NCBI GenBank assembly: GCA_030562215.1
Contig: JAUPFL010000001.1
Coordinates: 3,150,501-3,214,500, forward strand
DNA length: 64,000 nucleotides
Source: Peribacillus frigoritolerans
Lineage (GTDB): Bacteria; Bacillota; Bacilli; Bacillales; DSM-1321
Reading direction: 5' to 3'
Shown here: one piece after another, positions 29,572 to 39,673 of the stretch
Numbering within the stretch: position 1 is the first letter of the stretch
How the letters are laid out: every line of letters begins with the position of its first letter
Notes under the pieces: model-generated
Databases searched by the model: none
Told to the model about the DNA's origin: nothing
Seen by the model: only the letters and a program-made list of their open reading frames with translations
Translations under genes and position numbers: made by a program

Positions 29572-29894
29572 AGAAGCATGGAAAAATCATTTCAAATGAA
29601 GAACTTCTACAAGTAATGGAAGAAAACAGAAATACGATCATCCTGGATGTCCGAGAATCCGCAGAATATGCTTTTAATCATATTCCAGAAGCAAGATCCC
29701 TTCCATTGGGTGAATTGGAACAACGTATGGATGAACTGGAAATAGAGTCAGAGATTTTCGTGATTTGCCGTACAGGCAGCCGAAGTGATCTTGCTGCACA
29801 AAAACTGACCGCGGCTGGATTTGAACGGGTTTTCAATGTTGCACCAGGTATGAGCCAATGGAACGGTCCTTCACAAAAATCCGTGAATGAATAA
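29568..29894 (+). CDS. single-domain rhodanese coupled to TusA
   Basis: Intact, 108 codons; GTG start overlaps the TusA stop by 4 bp. ILDVRESAEYAFNHIPEA, catalytic loop VICRTGSRSDLA and NVAPGMSQWNGPSQ. TusA followed directly by rhodanese mirrors the domain order of the fused YrkF protein, so the two probably act as one sulfur-relay unit. Confidence 0.85.
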   Translation: MKKHGKIISNEELLQVMEENRNTIILDVRESAEYAFNHIPEARSLPLGELEQRMDELEIESEIFVICRTGSRSDLAAQKLTAAGFERVFNVAPGMSQWNGPSQKSVNE

Positions 29895-29932
29895 AACTAT
29901 AAAATGGAGGATTAGATCAGGACTACCAAACT

Positions 29933-30254
29933 AGCCATAATCGGAAGTAATGGTGGTGTATTTGACGCATATAAAGTGTTTAACATCGCAACGGCAGTGG
30001 CAGCAACAGATCAAGAAGTGGCCATTTTCTTTACTTTCGAAGGTTTGAACTTCATTCATAAAGAAGCGAATGGACAACTTCCAATGCCTGAAGGTAAGGA
30101 GCATTTTGCCGAAGGGTTTAAAAGGCCAATGTTCCTTCCATTCCAGAGTTAGTTACTGACAGGGGCTTGGAAAAAGAAGCTTTCGTTGACGGTATCGAAG
30201 TAGGTGGAGCGGTCACAGTTCGCAAAAGATGCTGATGTTACATTAACCTTTTAA
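29933..30254 (+). CDS. DsrE/DsrF-like protein, frameshifted and lacking a normal start codon
   Basis: Read by eye. After TGGAGGA and a short gap comes AGG ACT ACC AAA, where ATG would be expected (AGG at 29930). It then reads TKLAIIGSNGGVFDAYKVFN, VAIFFTFEGLNFIHKEANG, KANVPSIPELV and IEVGGAV, with breaks near 30122 and 30222, ending FAKDADVTLTF. This is a DsrE-family protein of about 107 residues, different from the one at 28087. Either the start codon is miscalled (T to G) or the gene is inactive. Confidence 0.65.
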
Positions 30255-30300
30255 TGAAGGAAAAATTTTTAAGTCATTAATACTACAGGGGGTATAAAGA

Positions 30301-31428
30301 ATGGCGTTTAAGCAAATGACAGCCGCTGAAGTTTCAAAGAAAGTAATCAATAAAACCGACTTATTTATTTTGGATGTTCGAAATGAAAGTGACTTTAATG
30401 ATTGGAAAATTGAAGGGCGGAATTTCGAATTCCTTAATATCCCTTACTTTGATCTTCTGGATGGCGTGGAAGAAATTCTCGGTCAACTCCCGGACAATAA
30501 AGAAATCCTGGTAGTATGTGCAAAGGAAGGCTCATCCGTCATGGTAGCTGAAATGTTATCTGAAGCTGGATTGGATGTTTTTTATTTAAAGGGCGGCATG
30601 AAAGCATGGAGTGAACACTTGGAACCAGTGAGGATAGGCGAATTGACAAATGGTGCCGAAATTCACCAATTTGTTCGACTTGGTAAAGGCTGTTTATCTT
30701 ACATGGTCGTTTCCAATGGTGAAGCTGCAGTTATCGATTCCACAAGAATGATAGATGCCTATCTTGATTTCGCCGATGATATCGGGGTGAAGGTTACACA
30801 TGTTCTGGATACGCACTTACATGCCGATCATATTTCAGGTGGAAGACGAATCGCGGAAGTAACAAATGCAGCTTACTGGCTGCCGCCAAAAGATGCGGCT
30901 GAAGTAACTTTTGAATATCAGCCATTAGAAAGCGGGAAAGTAATAACGATCGGTCATACAGCGATTGATATCCAAGCATTATACTCCCCGGGACATACCA
31001 TTGGATCCACTTCATTTGTGGTGGATCAAAAATACTTGCTAAGCGGGGATATACTATTCATCGATTCCATTGGCAGACCGGACCTAGCTGGTTTGGCTGA
31101 GGATTGGGTAGGGGACTTGAGAGAAACACTGTATACACGTTATAAAGAATTATCAGACGAGTTAATTGTATTGCCATCACATTTCATGATTATTGATGAA
31201 TTGAATGAAGATGGAAGTGTCGCTAAAAAGTTGGGTACGCTGTTTGCTGAAAATCACGGATTGAACATAGCGGATGAAACGGAATTCAGAGGGCTGGTAA
31301 CAGGTAATTTACCGCCTCAGCCAAACGCCTATCAAGAAATTCGCGAAACCAATATGGGAAAAATCGAACCCGATGTTGAAAAACAGCGCGAAATGGAAAT
31401 TGGACCAAATCGCTGTGCGGTTCGCTAA
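30301..31428 (+). CDS. yrkH: rhodanese-persulfide dioxygenase fusion (YrkH/CstB-like)
   Basis: Intact, 375 codons. Residues 1-100 are a rhodanese domain ([15 protein letters not shown], loop VVCAKEGSS with Cys). Residues about 115-340 are a metallo-beta-lactamase fold of the ETHE1 type: [40 protein letters not shown] and LPSHFM. ETHE1-type enzymes oxidise glutathione or coenzyme persulfide to sulfite with Fe and O2. The rhodanese is placed N-terminally, as in YrkH. Sulfite made here would be exported by the TauE protein downstream. Confidence 0.88.
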   Translation: MAFKQMTAAEVSKKVINKTDLFILDVRNESDFNDWKIEGRNFEFLNIPYFDLLDGVEEILGQLPDNKEILVVCAKEGSSVMVAEMLSEAGLDVFYLKGGMKAWSEHLEPVRIGELTNGAEIHQFVRLGKGCLSYMVVSNGEAAVIDSTRMIDAYLDFADDIGVKVTHVLDTHLHADHISGGRRIAEVTNAAYWLPPKDAAEVTFEYQPLESGKVITIGHTAIDIQALYSPGHTIGSTSFVVDQKYLLSGDILFIDSIGRPDLAGLAEDWVGDLRETLYTRYKELSDELIVLPSHFMIIDELNEDGSVAKKLGTLFAENHGLNIADETEFRGLVTGNLPPQPNAYQEIRETNMGKIEPDVEKQREMEIGPNRCAVR

Positions 31429-31470
31429 TACCGATAAAAATAGAAACCAAGAAAATAGGAGAGATGAAAT

Positions 31471-31698
31471 ATGAATTCAGATATAGTGCTAGATGCTAAG
31501 GGACTTGCATGTCCAATGCCGATCGTCAAAACGAGAAAAGCCATGAATGATTTGCAAACCGGGCAAGTGCTGGAAATACATGTAACCGATAAAGGAGCTA
31601 AAGCAGACTTAGCCGCTTGGTCAAAATCCGGTGGCCATGAACTGGTGGAAATGGCAGAAGAAAATGATATACTGAAATTTTGGATCAGAAAAGGCTGA
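31471..31698 (+). CDS. yrkI: TusA-family sulfur carrier (YrkI-like)
   Basis: Intact, 75 codons from ATG 31471. DAKGLACPMPIVKTRKAM has the CPxP persulfide site; QVLEIHVTDKGAKADL follows. It closely resembles the TusA at 29324, so the cluster has two TusA paralogues. It lies between the dioxygenase and the sulfite exporter, as in the yrk cluster. Confidence 0.88.
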   Translation: MNSDIVLDAKGLACPMPIVKTRKAMNDLQTGQVLEIHVTDKGAKADLAAWSKSGGHELVEMAEENDILKFWIRKG

Positions 31699-31750
31699 TA
31701 AAGAGGAGGGGACCATTCGGGTTCCCTTCTTTTAAGGAGAGGCACTTACA

Positions 31751-32529
31751 ATGGATATAACCTTTATCATTACCATCTTTTTGATTGGTTTTATAGGTTC
31801 ATACGTTTCAGGGATGCTCGGCATCGGCGGTTCGATAATAAATTATCCAATGCTGCTGTTTATTCCCCAATCTTCGGTTTAGCGGCATTTAGTGCCCATG
31901 ATGTGACAGGTATAAGTGCTGTACAAGTCTTATTCGCTTCCATCGGAGGTATATGGAGCTATCGTAATAGCGGACATTTAAATAAAACGCTTATTCTCTA
32001 CATGGGGATCAGTGTGTTGATTGGAAGCGTGGTTGGAAGTTTTGGATCACAATCGATGTCGGAAAACGGAGTGAATATCGTCTATGGCATTTTGGCGTTG
32101 ATAGCGGCGGTCATGATGTTCATTCCGAAGAAAGGGATAGATGACATTCCTGTGGATCAAGTTACCTTTAATAAATGGCTTGCGGCCATCCTAGGACTAA
32201 TCGTTGGTTTAGGTGCCGGGATTGTCGGTGCCGGAGGCGGCTTTCTATTAGTTCCCATCATGCTTATCGTTTTAAGAATTCCAACAAGGGTCACGATTGC
32301 GTCTTCATTAGCAATCACATTCATTTCATCCGTTGGTGCAACAGCAGGGAAAATCTCAACGGGGCAAGTTGACTTCTATCCGGCTTTGATCATGGTGGTA
32401 GCGAGTTTAATAGCATCCCCGCTTGGGGCGATGGCCGGTAAAAAAATGAATGTAAAAGTGCTGCAAGTCATACTGGCTCTATTGATTTTAGCGACGGCTG
32501 TGAAAACTTGGGTGGGGATCATGACTTGA
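31751..32529 (+). CDS. yrkJ: TauE/SafE-family sulfite/sulfonate exporter (YrkJ-like), frameshifted
   Basis: ATG 31751 after AAGGAGAGG. TauE features: [20 protein letters not shown], the repeat [17 protein letters not shown], and [18 protein letters not shown]. About eight helices. A C is missing near 31867; repair gives [18 protein letters not shown] and about 259 residues. TauE in staphylococcal cst operons exports sulfite formed by persulfide oxidation; the same role fits here as last gene of the cluster. Confidence 0.85.
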
Positions 32530-32672
32530 GTTTTGACACGGAAGGGAGCAGTTGTGAAAAGTTATATCGTTAAAGAATTGTTCACAATAGGCCACACTAA
32601 TAATTCCTTTTCCTCCATCACTTTTTTTCTTATTATCTTGTACCAGATAAGTTAATGGGACTTCTGTTAATA

Positions 32673-32704
32673 GAAAAAGCTGACTGTTGAGAGTCAGCTT
32701 TTTC
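32673..32704. terminator. bidirectional intrinsic terminator
   Basis: AAAAAGCTGACT-GTTGAG-AGTCAGCTTTTT, between the + strand sulfur cluster and the minus-strand DUF456 gene, with A run and T run on either side. Confidence 0.85.
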
Positions 32705-32727
32705 CTTATGTGACCGTTTATAAATAA

Positions 32728-33208
32728 TTAAAAGATTACTGCTAAAATAAACCAAACAATCATCAATAATTGAATTAATACTTTGGCTAAGCTGCCGCCT
32801 AAAAACCGATGATAGTTGCAAACCCAACTTTAGTAGCCTGCATTATATCTTTTTGAATGATTAATTCCGAAACGAGGACTGCTAAAAATGGTACGAGAAT
32901 TATTCCAAAAGGAGGAAAGACAAATGAACCAACAATCGTGGCAATAGCTGCTATTGTCTCGGATATTTTTGACCCCCATACTTTTTAACAAAATAACTAT
33001 TTGCGATAATGTCTGCCGCGATTAATACACCGCTCAACACAACCATACTGATCCAGAACCATAACGATAACTCATCAGGATTAATGAGGAATTGATAAAC
33101 TGCGAATCCTCCCCAAATGGCAACAACCGAAGGGATAATAGGATAGATAATTCCTACAAAACTTAAAGCAAATAAGACGATCGTTAACCCCCACCATAAA
33201 ATATCCAA
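32728..33208 (-). CDS. DUF456 membrane protein, frameshifted twice
   Basis: Starts at 33208 with MDILWWGLTIVLFALSFVG. The first open part ends in KKYGGQKY. One base added near 32985 gives KYGGSKISETIAAIATIVGS and VFPPFGIILVPFLAVLVSEL, and another near 32800 gives FLGGSLAKVLIQLLMIVWFI, ending at 32728. The DUF456 signature (glycine-rich hydrophobic repeats, SKxSxxT motif) is recognisable. About 160 residues, four to five helices. Function unknown in the family. Confidence 0.75.
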
Positions 33209-33450
33209 TGAAACTCCACCTTTTCATACTTACTTTTTCATATATCTATTAAATTATATTTCTATTTAGGGACAAACACCATATTAGATTACCATGTGTA
33301 GAATATGTAATTATCCGTTAATGATATGCCGCTGTGCCATTCTTTCAAGAGTTGTTGTTCCTCACATCTATGAAATTGATAAAAGTCCTTAGTAGTTGTT
33401 TTTGGAAAGGGTCATTTACTAGCAAACAAGTAGACAAGGACTTGTATACT

Positions 33451-34769
33451 TTACAAAAAGAAATAGCGCCACTAATTATAGCTAATACTGTTAAGATTAA
33501 CGATGTCAAGATGACCCATTTGTATGCAAATTTCTGATATTCTCCAAGGTCTTTATCAACCATGCCAACTAATAAAATGGTTGATGCAACAAGTGGACTC
33601 ATTAAATGAGCGGGTTGTCCCAATATAGAAGCCCGAGCAATTTCTAACGGACTGATACCATAGGCTGAAGCTGCCTCTGCAAGAATAGGGAGAACTCCAA
33701 AATAATAGGCATCATTCGATAAAACGAATGTGAATGGCATACTTGTAATGCCAACAATGACAGGGAAAAACTGTCCTAATGAAGCTGGTATTATCGCAAC
33801 CAGTCCATTAGCAATAGCATCAACCATTTTTGTACCGGAAAAGATTCCTGCAAATACTCCAGCTGCAAAAACTAGTAGAACAACAATTAGAGCATTTCCA
33901 GAGTGTGCCAAGATACGTCTTTTTTGCATTTCCAGATTAGGGTAGTTAATCATTAAAGCAATAGTGAAACCGACCAAAAATAAAATAGGGAAGGTACCAA
34001 TCCCATAATAAGAATGACCATAATGCCTACCACAATTAATAAGTTAACCCATAAAAAACGAGGGCGTTTAATGTCAAGATGAGGTAATGCATCAGTGGCT
34101 TCATTTTCTACAGTAGCAGCTATTTCATTTTTTAACTCTTCTATGTGTATTACACCCAATCGTTTACGTTCTTTTTCCCTAAAATAAATGCCACGAAAAT
34201 AACCCAAATAGCACCACCGATCATGGTAGGAATAAGTGGAACAAAAAATTCGGATGCATCAAGTCCCAATACTGCTATTGCTCGGGTAGCAGGTCCACCC
34301 CAGGGGGTCATACCACTCATAACACTTAAAGCTAGCATGGCTACTGTAGCTAAAACCAATGGATTCATACCGATTCGTTTATAAAGTGGATACATAGCTG
34401 AAACAGTAATGATATACGTTGTTGTCCCGTCTCCATCTAGGGCCACGAGTAATGCAAGAATTGTGGTACCTATCGAAATTTTGACAGGATCTCCCTTGAC
34501 AACTTTTAATAACTTTTTGATAAGTGGGTCAAATAAGCCTGTGTCTATCATAATACCAAAAACAATATGGCGAATAATAATAGAGCTGCAGAAGGAGCGA
34601 CAAGCTTAATGCCTTCCATCATCATAGTGCCAATTTTACTTCCAAAACCACCAACTACTGCAAAAACGATCGGAACTAAAGTTAAAGCAACAATGGGTGA
34701 TAAACGTTTGGACATAATTAAATAGGTAAAAACGGTAACCATGGAGATGCCTAAAATTGTAAGAAACAT
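33451..34769 (-). CDS. CitMHS-family citrate/tricarboxylate-metal:H+ symporter, copy A, frameshifted four times
   Basis: ATG at 34769 (MFLTILGISMVTV) with GGGAGGGG upstream. Very similar to the intact copy B at 42003: [56 protein letters not shown] and LGQPAHLMSPLVAST. Breaks near 34562, 34180, 33997 and 33460; each is repaired by one base, the last in a T run before the TAA at 33451-33453. About 440 residues, 11-12 helices. CitM/CitH proteins import metal-citrate complexes. The cluster suggests tricarballylate, aconitate or citrate as substrate. Confidence 0.85.
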
Positions 34770-34925
34770 TATTAAATCCCCTCCCATATTTTGAATGCGC
34801 TTTCAAATGATCTCTGGGTGACTAGAAATAATTTTGTGATTTTTCAGAAAAATTAACTGGTAGATTAATAAGTTTTACACTATGCTTATGCGCTTTTCTT
34901 TATTAAAGGTAATACAGGGAGAACA

Positions 34926-34950
34926 ATAAGTTAAATACATATTTTTTTGT
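34926..34950 (+). promoter_or_regulatory. shared motif copy 1 (candidate LysR operator)
   Basis: ATAAGTTAAATACATATTTT continues to TTTGT at 34950. The same ATAAGTnAAATACATwTTTTTT sequence occurs at 40873 and, inverted, at 41893. It lies about 160 bp before the transporter start at 34769. Confidence 0.6.
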
Positions 34951-35067
34951 ATGGGTATCAAAATAATTTATTCTTAAAAAAAGAATGGGGAGGAGAACAA
35001 ATAAAGCCAAAGGATAAGTGATTCAATAACGAAATTTTTTTATATTTAATGCTACTTTTTAGTAAAA

Positions 35068-35110
35068 AAAGAAGGTCATCATCTAAATATTGTGTATGAT
35101 AACCTTCTTT
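35068..35110. terminator. terminator after the AbrB-like gene
   Basis: AAAGAAGGTCATCAT paired with ATGATAACCTTCTTT (one mismatch) around a loop of about 13 bases, with A and T runs outside. Confidence 0.7.
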
Positions 35111-35161
35111 GTTTTATAAATCTGAAAATTTTCATTGTCCTTGAGCAAAGCTTCCTCTTTT

Positions 35162-36288
35162 TTATTTAACATTTAGTTTTACATTTCTGTTCTTGTCTTT
35201 TTTTCTTAAACTTAATTTTAATACCAATTTTAGTAATGGAGGCACTGTGGCATAAATAAAAGCCATCCGAAATAGTTGATAGCTGGTAACAGTAGATACA
35301 TCAGCATTTACTTCTTGTGCAATGATTCCCATTTGATCCATTCCACCAGGGGCTGAACTTTAAAAACCCGTAATAGGCGATAAGTCATAATACTGGGTCA
35401 GTAGAAAACTAAAAAACATTGTTGCGCAGATCAAGATTAGTCCGTTCATCAAAGCCAATAATAAGGTTTTTCTTTTGTTATCAAGTTGTTCCGGTTTTAA
35501 TAGTAAACCGATATAACCGCCAACCATAAATTGAGATATATCAAGAAGTGAAAGAGGAAGTGGTGGTCCGTGCAAACCTAAAAGACCTATTGCAGCAGTA
35601 ACGATTACTGGTCCTAAAAAGTAAGGAGCTGGTAACTTGAATATTTTCCCTATTCTTGCTGCGAGAAAACAAATAAGGGCGAACAGAAAGATAAGGGGAA
35701 ATAAATCACTCCACTCTGGAATAACGTTATCCATTATTTTAGAGGAATCATTGATACGATTCGCTGCAAAAATGGGACTGATAATTAAAAGGGGAACTAA
35801 GAAAACCACCATTATCACTCTTGTAACATGGAAAAAGGTTACGGTAGTAATATCAATACCTTTCATTTCTTCTGCAAACACAACGATTTGTGACAAACCT
35901 CCAGGAATACTACTCGTTAAGGAGGTAGGAAAGTCAATGCCGGAATATTTTGACATAACAAAAGCAGAACATGCACACACAAGGACAATTAAGATTGTAA
36001 GGATCAACATTGAGGGAAGGTGACTAATCATATCAGACAGTGAGCTCTTGGTAAAGGAGATGCCTATTGAATAACCTACAATAATTAATCCAGTATTTCT
36101 CATCGAAACGGGCCAAATCAATTTAACGTTTTTGAAACGTGATGCAATTAATAGGGCTGCCATTGGACCAAGAAGCCAGGGATTGGAAACCTGATAAGAG
36201 AGAAAAGGCCGCCTCCAATAAAAGCAGTTAGAAGTGCAGCCGAAAATTGGATGGTCTTGCTTGCATCATTTAAATCCCACTTTTTCAT
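35162..36288 (-). CDS. AbrB-duplication family membrane protein, frameshifted
   Basis: Start ATG 36288 (MKKWDLNDASKTIQF). The two-fold internal repeat of the family is visible: SIPGGLSQIVVFAEEMKGID in the first half and, after a repaired T-run deletion near 35362, SSAPGGMDQMGIIAQEVNAD in the second. A further break near 36170 is repaired to IPWLLGPMAALLIA. About 375 residues, ten helices. Family members are proposed transporters or regulators; none is well defined. It lies 46 bp after the LysR gene on the same strand, and its N-terminus is immediately downstream of that regulator. Confidence 0.7.
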
Positions 36289-36334
36289 ATTAATTCTCTT
36301 CCTTTGAATTAGTTTTACTTCGTTTCGTCTTGCT

Positions 36335-37194
36335 TCATTGTTTAGAATCATTAAGAAAATCAATAAATGCTTTCACTTGTGCCAAATCCATAGTCACATC
36401 CCGATAAAAAACCCAAGTTTCTCTAAGCAAATAATTATTATCGCTTAATACAATGGGGAAAGTATACAGTGGTTCATCATTTTTAATACAGATTTCTGGT
36501 AAAATGGCATATCCTAAACCATTAAGAACCAGTTCCTTACATGTTTCAATCCGATCTACCTCCATTGAAATCTTAGGTGGTAACGCAAATGTTTCCTGCC
36601 ACCAGTTTTCAATAGTATTTCTTAACGATTGGTCTGTCTGATAATTAACTCTAGGAAGAAAAGGAAGTTCTTTTAATTCAATTTTCTTACTGGAGGCAAT
36701 ACAAATCTTTTCTTCTTGAAATAACACTTTATTTTCCTGCCATTTGTAAGGACCTCTAACGATCCCGAGGTGTGCTTCTTCTTTTGAAGCATTTGATGAA
36801 TTTGAGAACTCCATCCAGTTTTCAAACTGATTTCAACCTCTGGATATAGGGTTAGAAATTCTTTTAATAATACTGGTAGTTTATATCGGGCAAACAAGCC
36901 AGATACACCCAAACGCAAAGTTCCTTTTACTTTTTTATCCAAATTTGAAATGTGTTCTTTTGCAGCTCTAATTGCTTACGCATATTTTTCGAATATTGAA
37001 CGAGGTATTCCCCTTCAACTGTAAACTCGACACCTCTTTTGCCTCTAGAGATTAAATTTGTTTTGAACTCTTTTTCCAGCTGTTTTATTCGATAGGATAA
37101 AGCTGGCTGAGAAATAAATAGTCGTTGTGCTGCCTTTGTTATATTTCTTTCTTCGTAAAAGAGTAATTAATATAAGCCAGTCTTTTTCATCCAT
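36335..37194 (-). CDS. LysR-family regulator, copy A, frameshifted several times
   Basis: ATG at 37194 (MDEKDWLILITL). Repaired N-terminal HTH reads ERNITKAAQRLFISQPALSY, then RIKQLEKEFKTNL. The effector domain starts VKGTLRLGVSGLFARYKLP and continues ASKEEAHLGIVRGPYKWQE and ELVLNGLGYAILPEICIK. At least three single-base losses (around 37157, 36955 and 36815) split it. About 290 residues. It is clearly a paralogue of the LysR gene at 40944. It is divergent to the tricarballylate-dehydrogenase-like gene and probably regulates it, resembling TcuR by position. Confidence 0.8.
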
Positions 37195-37463
37195 AAAATT
37201 TTTCTCCTTTAACCATAAAAAATATTTATGGGTAATTATAAATAATGATAATTTATTTGATTTCTAAAAAGTATAATACAACTAATGAAAAAAGAAATCT
37301 ATCTTTTTATGTAAATCAATAGACTCACTATAGTTTTTCCTTTCCAGCATTCTTTCATAAAATATTTCTATGGCAACGAATAAAAAAACAATATTATTTT
37401 TATTCATTATTTTCACTTATTATTTACATGAAGAGTTATCACTACTTAACAGGAGGGATAAAA

Positions 37464-38974
37464 ATGTCAAATACACAAAATTATGATGTAGTTGTAGTAG
37501 GGGCAGGAAACGCAGCTTTATGTGCCGCAATCTCAGCAAAAGAGGGAGGTGCTAGAGTTCTTGTATTAGAACGGGGACCAGTGGAAAAGCGTGGAGGGAA
37601 CTCTTTCTTCACGGATGGAGCCATTCGTGTTGCATACAATAATTTGGACGCAATCAGAAATATAATACCTGAATTAACAGATGAAGAATCCGAGTTAATT
37701 GTAATGCCTGAATACACGGAATCCGATTATTACAATGATCTAATGCGAGTAACAGGTGGACAAAGTAATCCTGAGTTAGCAAAACAGCTGGTTTCTAGAT
37801 CGTATGAAACAATTGCCTGGATGCGTGATCAGGGAATAAATTTTGAATTGAATTATGAAAATCAATCTTTCGTACAAGCTGGCAAGCGCAATTTCTGGGG
37901 AGGGCTGCCTATCAAAACGGAGGATAAAGGCGTTGGCTTAATGAGACAGCTCTTTGCGCGGACAGAAGAAATTGGCATCGACGTTTGGTACGATTCACGT
38001 GCAGTGGAGCTTGTATCAGAGCATAATTCAATAACCGGTGTCGTTGTTGAGAAGGATCATACAATGGTAACAGTTCAGACATCCGGTGTGATTTTGGCTT
38101 GTGGCGGCTTTGAAGCCAATAAGAAAATGAGAAGTGAAAATATTGGTGAAGAATGGGAAGCGGCTATTGTTCGTGGAACCGAGTTCAACACAGGAGACGG
38201 CATTTCCATGGCTATGGCAGTAGGGGCTCAAAAATTTGGGCAGTGGTCTGGATGTCATTCTATTGGGACAGATTATAATGCGCCAAAAGTAGGGGACTTC
38301 ACGAAGCCGGGAGATATTTTTAAAAAGCATTCTTATCCGTACAGCGTCATGCTTAATAATGAAGGGAAACGGTTTGTTGATGAAGGAGCAGATTTGCGAA
38401 ATTACACTTATGCCAAATACGGCCGTGAGGTATTAAAACAGCCTGGACATGTGGCATATCAAATTTATGATTCACAGGTACGCCCGATGCTGCGTAAAGA
38501 ATATGACCTTGAAGAAGCGACTTTTTATAAAGCAGATACGCTTGGAGAGTTGGCTAGTTTACTGCCGGTCAATCAAGCACAATTTCTTAAAACGATCGAA
38601 GAGTATAACAGTGCGGTACAAGATGGCGAGTATAGACCTGCAGAGAAAGATGGCAAAGGAACGAAAGGAATTACCCCTCCTAAATCCAACTGGGCACTTC
38701 GAATTGAGCAAGGTCCATTCTATGCTTTCCCTGTAACGTGCGGAATTACCTTCTCGTTCGGTGGTTTGCATGTAGATACAACGGGTCATGTGTTAGACAA
38801 AGAAGAACAACCGATAAAAGGTCTCTTTGCGGCTGGTGAAATGATTGGGGGGATTTTTATGAAAACTATCCTGGTGGATCCGGGTTAATGTCTGGAGCAG
38901 TCTTTGGAAAATTAGCTGGCTCATCCGCAGCACGCTATACTCAAGAAAAGGTTGAAACGATCAATAATCACTGA
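37464..38974 (+). CDS. tcuA: FAD-dependent tricarballylate dehydrogenase-like flavoprotein (TcuA type), frameshifted near 3' end
   Basis: ATG 37464 is set by AGGAGGG six bases upstream (not 37428). FAD-binding GxGxxA motif VVVVGAGNAALCAA, then LERGPVEKRGGNSFFTDGAI, catalytic region GKRFVDEGADLRNYTYAKYG, and PFYAFPVTCGITFSFGGLHV. This is the fumarate-reductase/KSTD flavoprotein fold, closest by eye to TcuA. One missing T near 38863 breaks GGIF; repair gives YENYPGGSGLMSGAVFGKLA to TGA at 38972-38974, 503 residues. TcuA oxidises tricarballylate to cis-aconitate and hands electrons to TcuB. No TcuB is present here, so another acceptor is needed. Confidence 0.75.
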
Positions 38975-39673
38975 GTCTTTTCACTGAATGGCTTATTAGA
39001 TGAGAATGTGTCCAAAAAATAATGGGGATATGTGAAATAGATGAAGGAAAAATAGCCAAGGCTAAAAAAGTCCTTGGCTGTTTGGTATTTTAACATATTA
39101 AAAGTCTTTATGCTTTGACTAAAACTCATATCATATAGGTATTTAAAAGGATCAAACTTATCTATTGGAGTTTTTTCAGATGAAGTGATTGTATAGCTTT
39201 AATCGTCCTGATGGCCAGACAATAAGGTTCTTCATTACTAGCTTTTCGAGTTCAGCAACAGCTTGATTGAATAGATGGGCATTAACGCGTATGAATACAG
39301 TCCTGACTTATCAAGATTTACTGGTTATATTGCTATTTACCACTCGATACTAAAATTCAGCATGAAAAAGGGTAGTGATTTTGTGTATTGGAATTTCTCT
39401 AAACAAGATGATGGATAGTAATTAGCTTTTTAAAAATATTATAGTAACCATAAAAATCTGGTTTCAGTAACTATACCCTAATTTTTATAGAGGTTTTAGC
39501 CTATCTGGGGAATTTTAGTGCCTTTCATATTTTTGAATCTTTCTTTCGTTTCTATGTCTAATTCAAATATTTTACTATTTTCCTATAAAAAGATAGTAAA
39601 GACCCACATTTGACAAAGCCCCCAAGTGAAAGAAAATTTTTTTGCTGTAATTTGCAGATCCATTCCTATCAAG
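38975..39673. other. 700-bp intergenic region with terminator
   Basis: A terminator is at 39054-39083. A coding-like minus-strand stretch near 39180-39290 (NAHLFNQAVAELEKLVMKN) has stops on either side and resembles no family I know, so it may be gene debris. Nothing else recognised. Confidence 0.4.
39054..39083 (+). terminator. intrinsic terminator after tcuA
   Basis: AGCCAAGG - 10 bases - CCTTGGCT followed by a T-rich tract. Confidence 0.75.

Larger units (their letters stand above)
34770..35161. other. intergenic region between copy A transporter and AbrB-like gene
   Basis: It holds one copy of the shared promoter motif (34926-34950) and a terminator (35068-35110). The rest is AT-rich without ORFs. 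Confidence 0.6.

Noticed and set aside
30284..30299. GGGGGTAT before the dioxygenase as a third CstR operator
   Set aside because: Only one half-site is present and the G run is in the ribosome-site position for ATG 30301.
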